Shown here: piece after piece, positions 25,401 through 35,909 of the stretch
How the letters are laid out: every line of letters starts with the position of its first letter
Numbering within the stretch: the stretch's first letter is position 1
NCBI GenBank assembly: GCA_031216445.1
Contig: CM062214.1
Coordinates: forward strand, 16,150,001-16,214,000
Origin: Lateolabrax maculatus
Taxonomy: Eukaryota > Chordata > Actinopteri > Acropomatiformes > Lateolabracidae
Direction of reading: 5' to 3'
DNA length: 64,000 nt
Notes under the pieces: generated by a model
The model's input: only the letters and a program-made list of their open reading frames with translations
Databases searched by the model: none
Told to the model about the DNA's origin: nothing
Position numbers and translations under genes: made by a program

Positions 25401-25517
25401 CTGTCGTCTCACAGGCAGAATGCCTCAGGTAGCCACCATACAGGAGTAGAGGAGGCAAACGACAACAAAACTCTGAAAAGTGGCTTAAGGCCAATCATCC
25501 CCATAAGCAAGATGTAA
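14642..25517 (+). CDS. gnrhr: Gonadotropin-releasing hormone receptor (GPCR), 3 coding exons
   Basis: A rhodopsin-class GPCR that binds GnRH decapeptides at the plasma membrane of pituitary and brain cells and signals mainly through Gq/PLC. Exons 14642-15157, 24771-24975 and 25057-25517 join in frame to 393 aa. Visible features: N-glycosylation sites N11, N22, N100, N178 and N186; TM1 about 43-63 with a conserved N; TM2 with NLTAADLL (80-87); C112-C190 as the probable disulfide; DRQ at 136-138 replacing DRY; CWTPYY at 276-281 in TM6; DPITY at 317-321 in TM7. A cytoplasmic tail of about 68 residues follows, which mammalian type I receptors lack, so this is the tailed non-mammalian type. The start is the first ATG after the in-frame stop in the leader. 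Coding intron 1 is 9.6 kb and intron 2 is 81 bp. Which teleost paralogue it is cannot be settled here; the neighbour pex11a points to the GNRHR2-related block. Confidence 0.95.
16319..16403. repeat. Compound microsatellite (CTAT)n-(AT)n
   Basis: About nine CTAT units run directly into about 25 AT units, in receptor intron 1. Confidence 0.95.
16960..17480 (+). repeat. Degenerate local repeat, about three units
   Basis: The text ATTATGACTTTTATTCAACTT followed by a C-rich step and CATTCATA recurs at about 16967 and 17389. A related unit beginning TTCCACATCTTT...AGACATTA occurs at 17238 and 17373. The units are irregular (about 135-290 bp apart), pyrimidine-rich and diverged, resembling an old satellite-like or microsatellite-derived array. 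Confidence 0.55.
18785..19190 (+). mobile_element. Common teleost dispersed repeat
   Basis: Contains the characteristic order ATACAGCCCAATATCACAAAT, GGAGCTTTACAA, ACACCCTCTCTCCT, GAAACCTCAGGAAGAGCAAC and AGAGGAGGGATCCCTC, which I recognise as a widespread fish short repeat. It lies in receptor intron 1. It is non-coding; the minus-strand frame at 19158-18970 is incidental. Confidence 0.7.
21909..22440 (-). mobile_element. Probable LINE-type 3' repeat, minus orientation
   Basis: It starts CAATCAATCAAACTTTCATTTCAGACTCAGG, which in reverse complement looks like the tail of a fish non-LTR element ending in a TTGATTGATT-type repeat. The rest is AT-rich with no coding motif. The right boundary is uncertain. 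Confidence 0.4.
22736..22753. repeat. Poly-A tract
   Basis: About 17 consecutive A in receptor intron 1. Confidence 0.85.
24771..24975 (+). CDS. gnrhr: GnRH receptor coding exon 2 (residues 173-240)
   Basis: Acceptor TTTTAATGCAG ends at 24770 and the donor is C|GTAAGT at 24976. Encodes extracellular loop 2, with two N-glycosylation sequons and the disulfide Cys190, then TM5 and the start of intracellular loop 3. The exon ends one base into codon 241. Confidence 0.95.
25057..25517 (+). CDS. gnrhr: GnRH receptor coding exon 3 (residues 241-393)
   Basis: Acceptor CTTCTAG ends at 25056, after an 81 bp intron. Encodes intracellular loop 3 (HNNIPKARMRTLKM, the strongly conserved GnRH receptor segment), TM6, TM7 and the cytoplasmic tail with a CC pair that may be palmitoylated. 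Stop TAA at 25515-25517. Confidence 0.95.
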
Positions 25518-26069
25518 TGGCTTAAAGCATTTCAATAGAAATAATCTACTCTTAATCTGTGTTGAGCTTTCTCTAGAGACGACAGCTAGTTCAAGGATTT
25601 TGCTTTTTCCGCAACAAATGCAGTGTTTTGTTGTCAGACACATCTGTTTATGTTTGTTCCACTGATGTAGAGTGGATTATTATAGCTCAGCCCCGGTTTA
25701 TTCATCCTGCCCTCTGTCACACATAATGTCTTGGGTGCCACTGAACAGATTTTGGCAAAATGCTGCAGAGTGATGCATGTCATTGCTCTTTCACAGCATT
25801 TACAAAATCACCATGATTGACTGAGGGTAATGCTGTATGTCACACAGAATGTCTCACACACTGCCGATCGGATTTACCTGACACTTTAAGACCCAGGAGG
25901 GAAAGTTGAAGTTCAGGTTGAGCCGATGACAGATCTGCTTAAAGTTGCTATGAATTGACTAAAAATGTGTTGTTCCAGCACCACATAACAGTTGATAACA
26001 GGGGATTAACAAAAAAAGACTTTGATTGACAGGTTGAAAGGCAGTCACACTCTGGATTCCACCCACAAT

Positions 26070-26094
26070 ACACACACACACACACACACACACA
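26070..26094. repeat. (CA)n microsatellite
   Basis: About 12 CA units within the probable receptor 3'UTR. The minus-strand frame across it is a repeat artefact. Confidence 0.95.
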
Positions 26095-26934
26095 AGCATG
26101 CACACAGACACGTGCACACTCAACACACAAACACAACTACTGGGTTTTCCTGGTTATAGCTTGTGATGTATTATTTCCCATGTCAGAGAAACAACAGAAA
26201 CAAAAATGTGTGCATGCGATTTAAGATAATTGTTGCACTGATAAAACAGGTTTCATTGAGATTTGTCATTTGGGTAACCACTGTGTAGAGTAAACTTATA
26301 TTGTTTATTTTTTATATTTACTTTACATCCTCTTATGTCTTCTGCTAATCATTGCTCATTGATTGGAAACTGCTCTAAATTGTAATTTGTAGTGCTGTGT
26401 GTACAATATAAAAGACTGTGATTTTGCTTCATTACACAAAATGGATGTTATGACATGATCATTGTGGCCTTTTAAATAAACGTTGTGGAATACAGTACCA
26501 TGTATTGAATGTAACCGTGCAGCATGTCGATGTGTTATTGACTGCGTAATTTGTCCACAATCAATTCTGTGTTTACTGTGTTGCACAAAAATCACACTGG
26601 AGACAATGCTCTATAAAATATCCCTGGTTCATCATGCCATTTGGTATAATGTTTATTAGTATTACTGTTATTAAGGTATTATGTTGTGAATTGTGTTGCT
26701 TTGTGTGACATAGAAATGTATAAGAAAACAGCTTAATTTAAATTTGAAACTGTAAAACTGTCATGATATAAAGTTAATAGTATTGATTATGCTGAATTGT
26801 TGCAACCCCCCCCCCCAACAAAAAAAGAGAGGTCAATGGCATTTGTTTGTTTGCATGATATTGTTTCTTTTCTGCAAGTTATGAAAGATTTTGTTATGTA
26901 CACTTGCAATGTGTTTATTTGTTGAATAAAATAA

Positions 26935-26940
26935 TCTGCT
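26935..26940 (+). terminator. Candidate poly(A) signal of the GnRH receptor
   Basis: AATAAA with a downstream T-run and GTGTTGGGTG element. Confidence 0.4.
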
Positions 26941-26964
26941 TTTTTAAAACTGTGTTGGGTGATA

Positions 26965-29900
26965 CACAAACAATGACCGGCTTCCCAATAAGCTCATGTA
27001 CATTTGTCGTCATCTGGAAACGGCTCAATCAGAGACAATGAGAAAATCTTCTGGGATGATGACGCTTTCAGTATACCATGGCTAATATCTTATAACTTCT
27101 CTTTTTTCACCACCAAAAAGAAAAACTTCAACTTCAACCCTGTTTTGTTTATTTGGAAATAGCTGCAGTAATACTAAAGTATAATCTGGAAATGGTGTGT
27201 AAACCAGAATCCAGGTAATATTTCATTGTTATGAGTAGGAGCACCTTGTATGTCTTGGTATAGAGTTACTGATGCAACCAATACCAGTATAATTTTACAA
27301 AACTTTTGTAACCAAAGTAACATAATCTAGAATATTCATTTTTCTTTATTTCTGGAAAATTCAAATTGATGCCATGTTGCAAACCAAATAAGGCAGCTTA
27401 GTCTGGAAGTCATATTGCATTACATATATGACATATGCATTTCATCTCGTTCCTTTAAAATTTTGACTGAGTTTTGATTAATAGTCGGGAATGCTAATGT
27501 GTTTAATATTCTCTTTTCTTTGCAAAAAAACACAGAGAGGAATTGAGAAAACAATCTCACCACATTGCCCATTTAGTAACAGTTCTGCAGCTGTCAGACA
27601 TATCATATCAGCAGATAGTTTTCCCAATAGTCATGTAATTGTAGATATTCAAATGTCCATTTTCATTTCAGGATTTCTTATCCAAAGTTTATTCTTGACC
27701 TTGGAATCAGCAGGACATTGTACAACAGGACAGCTACTAAACTGACCTTGTGGTGAGGAGGTTTCCAAAGTCATGAATAAACTTTGATCCCCAGCACCAG
27801 AGAGAAGGTTTTAAAGCTGATTTTCAAAGCTATTTTCCTAACAGTGGGTAACCTTGTCCCCACTTTAATTTCTGTGGCCATTTACAAAAGGTTTCAGGCC
27901 CAATTCACAGTAAAACCCAAAAATATTACATTTACATAGTAGGTGCTAGAGCTGACTTGACACAGCAGCAATCCAGAATATGCACTTTTTAAGAATTGTT
28001 TCCTTTCAGTGTCTGTGCACAGCACTCTGTGGTGATACCACTTAAAACAGCTATTATCTATTAGCAAAACTCAGCTTTTTTAGATTTGAGAATCACTGGT
28101 TAAACATCCTGCAATACCAGTAATCAGAGTTGGGGTCAGATCATTGTACAACAACAGCTGCACGCCTTGTGAAGAATAATACTTCTGTGATAAGCCAATT
28201 TTGTTCTCTGACTATCCAAGAATTTTTGAAAAGCTATTAGGCTACATTGAAATGAAATACCACACAATGACAGGATACAATTTCAAACCACTGTCTCTTC
28301 TCGTTTAATTGGGGATTTAGTCAGATTTAACATTCCTTGTTACTATCATAAGCTTATCTCTGCCTCTGTGTTCACTGCCAAAAAAGTGATTTTTATGAAA
28401 GTCATTATTAGGAATTTGTAAGATGAAAGTATAATGAGGATTATGAGGATTATATCAATCAAGGGGCATTGACCATAACGTGTTATAAGGCAGAATCATG
28501 TAAGATATTTCATGTCTTTATCATTCATCATCACTTAATCTCTTGTGTAACTCCATTGTGCCACATAATTATTCAAAGCCACTTAACCTAGAAAAGTTTC
28601 ATGCAGATAGATAGCCGTTATCTGAATAATGAAGTGTCAGTAAGTGTGAACATTAACATTTCAATACACCAGGTGTGAAAAACTTGTATATTATTGTACC
28701 CCACATTCTACACTTGCTGAACAGCCTTTAATTACTACAAAGCGGAGTGGATCATGGTTCATGTGTCATGCACATTAGCTGTGGTGGAATACAACTTTAA
28801 TTTGTCTTATTTACTTGGATACATGGAGGAGTGTATCATACATAATGAGTGCCAGTATTATGTGCTGTCACGAAAACATAAGAGTGAACATAATTAATCT
28901 CCTCCCTTATTGTTGAGACAAATTACAAGTCCATCTAGTGCAACAGTGAGCAGGGCATGGTTGCTGAACCTGTTCAAAACTGACAGGATGTGAATGACAA
29001 ACACATGCTTAGGTATGTGCAGGAAAATATTTGTAAGTGACCTGGAGCACATATGTCATGCTACAGCAAATGATGAGGTCATTAATGTCGGCAAATCCAC
29101 CTTAAGGGTGTCTCATTGCTGATTGGCACTATTCAGCCAAAACCTAGAAGGAGATCTCTTGCTTTTCACAGGGACATTGCTTCACAGATTCACTGTACTG
29201 TAACTTGTCTGGTCTTGCTGTGCAAAATAACATTTATGGATTAAATTAAATCAAATAATAATAAATGTCTGGCTATCTGGGTGGACCAGTTACAAGGCAA
29301 ATGTTCCAGTTCACTGTCCCCAGCAGAGGCAGCAACAGTAGCAGTAGCAGAATTTATAATATTAAAAATTAATTTTTTAAAAGAATTTTTTATCAATGTG
29401 TGGTGCAAAAGCCGGCAAAAGCAACACCAAAAATAAAATAGAGCAGGACAAAATTGCTCTGCACAGCAGGAGCAGAGGCACTAGTATTTTTTGATACACT
29501 AGGGAGCATGTAGCATTCAAAATACGCAATTATAGTAATCTCAGAGCATCACTGCAAAAGGCAAAATAGACCCCTCTGCTGTGTCAAACCTGAGAAAGCT
29601 CCTGTGTTGACAGAAGATGGTCATACAGTGAATTTATACACACATACAGAGTATTTGCCTTCTTTTTCTGAGTCCCTGCTGATGAAGAATATCAAGCAAG
29701 AATCATGGGACATTTATTCTGCCCTATAGTTTATAAAATGGGGATTTGACCGACAAAATCTTAATCTCAGAGCAAACTCCACATCTAATAACTTTAATTT
29801 CCTTTGACTCAGGGGAATTGGTATCCTTGCTAAATATACATTTTCATCTGCATCACAATTTGATTAAAGCTCAGGTTTTAGACTCTTTGAGAAAAGGTCA

Positions 29901-30440
29901 CTCTGCTCACCAGCTGGTTTCCACACAGTCAGGTTCTGCTCGACCGCTGTGCAATGTGTCAGGAAGGATTCTGCAACGTAAAGTTGAGTTGAGTTGTGAA
30001 AATGAAGCTAAAAACTTTATAATTTAGATACCATTTCATTTCATTTTCAAAAACTTTTATGATGAATATTCAAATGCAATAAGCAAAAAAGCGCCCCCAG
30101 TCTATTGCATTTACATTTCCTTGTCACCATGCTCTTTTGGTGTCAACATTAAAGTCTGTCAGTCCTCTTATCCAGGAGGTCTTCAGTTAGGACGTCAATC
30201 ATTCTCTATAGGCGGGACAGCATTTGCTACCCACGAGTGTAGCTCTCTAACTAATTATAACATGATATATAAGTAGTGAACTTACACTTATTAAGATATG
30301 TAATATATGTGAAATTTGTCATTTTCTAATAAAATTATCAGATATAGATCGCTTTCTCTACGTGCAAAGCCCCAAGCAGATCTGGCAGGCTGAGCACATC
30401 GGGCACCTACACTGGTATGCCATTTTCCTTTTGAAATTGT
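26965..30440. other. Gene-poor spacer, nothing recognised
   Basis: AT-rich sequence. Frames such as 27491-27745 and 29746-30027 lack domains and splice context. No mobile element could be named with confidence. Confidence 0.4.
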
Positions 30441-30442
30441 TA

Positions 30443-30768
30443 GAAAATTGTATTTTCATTTTAATTGTGACTCAAATATTACTTGCATTAATGGAAAATT
30501 AAAACATTTCTATACTGGATTTTAATTTTCAAATTTGAATTGACATTTATAGTCCACTGAACGGGATACGACCTTGAAAATGAAATATAATTTTTCCATT
30601 TTCATTTTAATATGGTCATTGATTGCAAGTATACGTGTATACATATACTTATGTGAAATGAAAATGCAAAAAATCATTTTCATTTACATTTGTACTCAAA
30701 TAATACACCTGGAAAATTATAATGCTATTGTGAAATTACATTTTCATTTTCAAATGTACATTATAATT
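30443..30768. repeat. Two-unit direct repeat rich in ATTTTCATTTT
   Basis: A unit of about 100 bp beginning ATTTTCATTT and containing ACTCAAATA, GGAAAATTA and TTTTCAAAT recurs with a period of about 220 bp (30451-30545 and 30672-30768). It is likely the AT-rich core of a decayed non-autonomous element whose edges may extend to about 30090 and 30800. Confidence 0.6.
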
Positions 30769-30867
30769 TTAATACAGCCCCCTATTGGCTTCCAAAGACC
30801 ATGTTTGATCCCCTATACACCTTGCATTAAAATGCATTTTGGGTGATCATGCATGACCACATGAAAG

Positions 30868-31162
30868 AACAGGTGTAAATGCCCCCAAGACTCATTGAGA
30901 ATGGATTGAGATCAGATCGACTAAACCACCTCAGTAGGTGGTCAGGGACACATTGTGACCACATTGAACCAGAGTGAAAATGGAATTGTGTTTTCAATCC
31001 ATATACAACAACTACCTGGGCAGAACTATGTGGGTTGTTGTTTTATTGGACCCTGTGCAAACAAGATGAGGATGTGATATTTGATTATTTGAGCTGGACA
31101 GAGCGTTCGGATCTCAATGTGGACACTGGCAACACATATTAATACCAGGTGTAAAGGTTATC
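30868..31162. mobile_element. Probable short element bounded by AGGTGTAAA
   Basis: AACAGGTGTAAATGCC at the left and ACCAGGTGTAAAGG at the right bracket sequence with ATTGAGATCAGATC and GTGGTCAGGGACACA. Fish genomes commonly carry short elements with this ACCAGGTGTAAA text. I recognise the style but cannot assign a family. Confidence 0.45.
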
Positions 31163-31164
31163 TG

Positions 31165-32570
31165 GTAAATCATTTCTAGATACAATCTGAATAAGATAAA
31201 TATAGGCTACTTTTTGGGAAAATATACATTTCCAATAATAAAAAAAACAACATCATAGTCCATGTAGACAGTAGACAGACTCATCCAAGATGTTTGTGGG
31301 GACTTCTAAGGCATGACGATTTATAACTGAAGTTGCATTAGGAAACTACACATGTTGGCAATGCAAGATGGCAGGAACTGGTAACTGTTTTCAATTTCAC
31401 ACTTTACTGACCTGAAATTCTCCTTCTCAGTGGCCTTGAGGGTAAAAGTGCTGAGAAGAGTCAACTGTCCACAGGGAGTACAATGTTCTATGGATGTAGC
31501 ACTATCTAACTCCACTACTACTATTGATAAATAACACCAAGGTCCATTTAGGGAATTGACGCAAATCTCAGGCATTTCTCAGGGGATTTGACCGTCCTCT
31601 CAGTTGCTCTCTTTGTCATTCAGGCTTATAGGTTAAACATTTTGAACTGTAAGATAAGTTGATCTAGCTATTTTGTTGATTTTGATCCTCAGTGTTATTT
31701 GTTTTATGTTATAATAATATTATTTTTAAGAATTTTAATCTTATCATAATTTTATAAATTTACCATTATCGTTCTGATCATCTCATCATCTGTTTGACAC
31801 TTTATTATTCTCTTGATATTTGTTCATATTTGTCAAGTTGGTGGTCCATGTTTTTGTAGCTTTTGTAACTTTGTAACTTTTTATGTTCTATATGCTGCTG
31901 CTGCTGTCTTGGTCAGGAGATTTTTAATCTCAGTTAGGCATTTAATAAAATGATATATTATATTATAAGGTTACTTCTGATTTTTAATATAACTTTATGG
32001 AATAAACTAGAAGAGCAGGCAATATTTCTGAAACTTTGTTATACACTGCACACTCTAATGAAAGTTGATAACTTGTAGATATAGAAGCAAACGATGTATT
32101 TTGCCAGAATACAATTTGCCTTGATGAGGACAAAAATACAAAAGGAACACTACAAAGCAGTAGAAAATACACAAGTTCAAGTAAGCTTAAAAGAAAAACC
32201 TGAGCTCCACTATTTCATAGCTTACCACTGATGTGAAATAATACCAAAAAAAAAAAAACCCCAAAACATTAAAGGATACCTGTGCCATCTAAAGTCCAAC
32301 CCAAACCTTTCACTGTGCAATTTCATAATAATAAAGAATAATCATTGGCCTTGAAATGTTGTGAGGTAGTTTTGACTGTGAGGTGTGTGTGCAATTTCAG
32401 TACTCTGCGATGTTGCTTTGGGCGGGTACAGAAATGGACAATCACCATTTTAAGACAAAACTATATAAAGCACAGATAAAACAGAATAATTAATTACCAG
32501 TAAAACAGAAAACAGATGAAATAAATGGGTAAGAGGGATCCTGAGCAGCTTAATAAAACTATTGCTATAA
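31165..32570. other. Non-coding, nothing recognised
   Basis: A-homopolymer near 32246-32258. The minus-strand frame 31575-31321 has no recognisable domain. Confidence 0.4.
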
Positions 32571-32574
32571 CTAT

Positions 32575-33000
32575 TTAATCCAGGCTGACAGCATGTTCTG
32601 CCTCACTCACATTGTCAAGGAGTTCATCCTTCTGAATATATTCACTGATGTTGACTGAGATCTCTTGTGGCCCTTGTTGTGTGCACAACAAAGTGACATG
32701 GCAGTGACAGGGAAAGCATGAGCCACTCGGAGTTTGCCTAAAACCATTAACCCACAGTGGCCTTCTGATTCCAGTAGTGCGCTCTGAAGGTTTTTGATTA
32801 TATGAAGATGAGGAAGTTTGAAAGGGTGATGCAGGTTGCATGAATGTTGCTGTGTCCTGATTTTCTTTTTCATTTATTTCAGTCTTATCGTTTTCTTCCC
32901 TGTTGAGTAGACTTGTTGTTTTTTTTTTGCACTGTTCACATACTAACACAGATTCTTGTTGTAATATGATGTTAATACATGATTTTCCTACAAATATTGT
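32575..33000 (-). other. Unassigned open frame, possible terminal exon
   Basis: A minus-strand frame is open for about 140 codons in AT-rich DNA where stops are expected often. It begins at or before 33000, just inside a possible acceptor (T-rich, then TTTGTAG at about 32989), and ends at TAA 32575. The translation has a plausible protein texture: VCEQCKKK at the start, a Ser/Thr/Pro-rich middle, a Cys-rich patch, and an acidic end containing EYIQKDELLDNVSEAEHA. It has no good in-frame ATG near the start. I do not recognise a family and found no companion exon. It could be a genuine last exon, an old coding relic or chance. Confidence 0.25.
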
Positions 33001-33004
33001 GTAA

Positions 33005-35445
33005 AAATGGCCATTTGTATGTTTTGTATCTTTCTACTTGCAATTGAAAGTTTGGCTCAGCGGAATTCCCTCGCCGCTCCCTATCCGTGAGGAAATACGC
33101 AAGACTCGACACATATATAAGTGCACTATAGTTAGAGCTTAACAAGAAATTAAGGGCTCAGAGGTGATATCTCAGACACCGCTGGCCTCATTTTCACTAT
33201 GCATGTTGTCATTTTAAAATTAGACTGGTCAGCCCATGTGTCACAGAAAATATCACAGACACCACTGATGGATCTTGATGAGACTCTGGGAAGTATTACA
33301 TCTCAGTGCTGTGCTCCAACATTTCCAGTATTGCACTAACTGCCTCAGCATGGGCCATTACACATCAAAACAACAAAATACACAAAAAAATATTTATTGA
33401 CTGTCAGGAAAAAAATGATTTGTACAAGGGGACATAGTTATTACCTTTATTCGCCCATTGATAAATGAGGAAGTAAAAACTAATCAAAGAAAAACATAAA
33501 AACAAGGGTCGCAGGATCTCACTCACCTCACAAAACCTCTGTGATACATGTAAATTAGCAGAATATGTTGTAGAGTTCAGTGTTATTCTCTCTTTAATAC
33601 TGCAGGGTTGTGTAGCAACATTTATATGCACTGCTTGTGAACTTACTTTGTCTTCTGTTTGGCGTATTTATGTGCTGTTTTCAGTCGATCAAGCAGCAAC
33701 ACAACATGTGAAAGCTGACAAGTCCGTTAAGTATTCAAATATTGTACTTCTCCAATTTTCTTGCATGACCTTTCGTCTGTGACAGCCAAAAATAGTACAG
33801 TACATGAGGCCCCATAATGGGCCAGTCCCTTCCAGTTAAAGTGGTTACATGAGTAATATTTATTCCAATTGGGCCATTATTCTGATTATTAGTGAAATAT
33901 TACGGTCCATGTAAACACAGCTAGTAATGAACCCACACTGATCATTCAGGCCATGTTTGAAGGTTGTCTGTTGTGTTTCACAGTTTTAGTGTAAATGTGT
34001 ATCACTGACTACATCAAACAATTGAATGACAGCCCAGTTAACTCTTTAGTATCTCTGTAACACAACACAGTCTCTTTTCCATGATACAATTTTAGTTTCT
34101 CTCCCTCTGCCTCTCAGTCTTTTTTCAACCACAGGAGCTTTTCCAGGAAGCCAGGAACCTTAACCTGCATTTTGACTGGAAAAACCAGTGTATAAATTTA
34201 GTTCCTGGCCAACCAAAAGTGCCTAATCTATGGGTATAACTTTCCAAAGGCCCAAAACTCTGTGTGGAGTTCAAGTAAGTAAGTAAGCTAGCACTAGTTG
34301 CTGTTAGTATCAATATTAGGGTAAGGTGCTGGACATTTCTTATAAAGTTATGTAGCTCACTTCTTGACAAATCAAAAACTAGGTTTATAAAGACAGAGAG
34401 TGTGTGGACGAGACAGAGACAGGGAGTGAATGAGATAAACTGATTTCAAGCGGTTGCGTACCATAATTAATCAAGATGATTAACATAAAACCATGAAACA
34501 GATCTGTCACTGCGTTGGACACAGGCACTCTGATGTTGTCTCCTTTTCCAAATTTGCTTATCTGCTTCTCAAATTATTTGGTAAGCAAATCACCTTTGTG
34601 ATACTCTTGTGTAGCTGTATGCACAAATTAGTATTTTAATTTATTTGTTATTTATTGAGTTGTTTCTTTCCTTCTTTGTTTTTCATTTGTTTATTTAGCA
34701 GAAGTCACACTTTCCCTATGGATAAAATCAAATGTGAAAGGGAAAGTGAAATTTGATCATGAGTGTGACTCGAGACACATTTCAACAGCAACCGTCGAGT
34801 CAGTTCTGAAGCGCAGACTGCAGTCCGTCTCAGCGGGATCCACACTCAATCTGGATATGTGATCCTTTTTTGATGATCTGATGGAACTTAGAACTGATCT
34901 CGGGCCCTGTCCCCAAATAACTTCCCCCCTCTACAAACAGTTAATTCCAGTTCTAGCAAGCATGGCATACAACTTCATGGCTTAATCATTGTATTTGTAC
35001 AGCTGGTGCACATGCCTCTTTGGATGCCATGGAGATTTACTAGGATTTTGCCATTGCGTTTTCTATATCGCTGAATGTAGAAATGCTTAAAAAGCTGCTG
35101 TTGATGTCTTAAGTGAATTTCCCCATTTAATCTTATAGATTTCATCTGCTTGTCTCCTGTGTTCCCACTGATTAGGGCATTTGGTTAAAATATCATGTTG
35201 ATCTGGGCTGGTGATATATCATTTGTTAATTTGTATGTCCTGCCTTTATTTGTTCAATTATTAATTAATGAATGATATATTGCTGTGTTCAGTATACTTA
35301 TTAATAATTTCATTACTTACTCACCTTTATAAAAAGCCGTATTTATTAATTAATTTATGTACCCGTCTAGTATTGATTATTTGTGTTTTCATTAATTTAT
35401 CCGCATATCGGTATGTTTAGTATTTATTGGTTGTGTCATGCTGTC
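33005..35445. other. Non-coding spacer, nothing coding recognised
   Basis: No gene is visible. A nested palindrome at 34703-34770 is described separately. Confidence 0.4.
34703..34770. repeat. Nested inverted repeats (hairpin-forming)
   Basis: Three complementary pairs share a centre: AGTCACAC/GTGTGACT, CACTTTCCCT/AGGGAAAGTG and ATCAAAT/ATTTGAT (interleaved). The middle pair is perfect over 10 bp with a loop of about 21 bp. Confidence 0.7.
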
Positions 35446-35449
35446 AGAA

Positions 35450-35905
35450 GCCAGGGAACACATGCAGACTAAGGCAAATAATAAACTTCAGAGTCTTTAA
35501 TGGAACAATACCTTAAATGTGGGCAGGCAGGTACAAAAAATTAAAAATCAATAAGGAGGAATGAAAAACTTAGGAAGTGTCAGAACACAATGTGAACTGT
35601 GAATGATGACAAACTCAAAGAGAAAGGGGAACACACAGGCTAAATACACTAGGGAGGGAAGGATGATGGGGGACAGTTGAAACTAATCAGGAACAGGTTA
35701 AAGTAATCATGGCAATTACACAGATGTGACACACAAGGGCAGGAAGTGAATTAACAGAAACAAGGAAAGGAGACTACTACAAAATAAAACAGGAACAAGG
35801 CACAAATAACAAGACTACAAAATGAAACAAAACATGGAAAACTTAGTCTTTAATTTCCTTACTGCAACACAACTAAATAAGAGGGGGGGAACAGAGGCAG
35901 ATCAT
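35450..35905 (+). mobile_element. Non-autonomous element copy (family of 10010-10465)
   Basis: Same ordered blocks as the 10 kb copy. It is bracketed by GTCATG (about 35437) and CATGAC (about 35904), which could be the outer ends of short terminal inverted repeats. No ORF. Confidence 0.75.
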
Positions 35906-35909
35906 GACA

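Larger units (their letters stand above)
25518..26960 (+). other. gnrhr: GnRH receptor 3'UTR (extent inferred)
   Basis: No other gene begins here. Possible polyadenylation signals AATAAA lie at 26475 and 26935. The second is followed by a T-run and a GT-rich stretch (near 26941-26965), so it is the better candidate end. Confidence 0.5.

Noticed and set aside
25948..26136. Cys/Val-rich minus-strand frame
   Set aside because: It is the translation of a CA/TG microsatellite.
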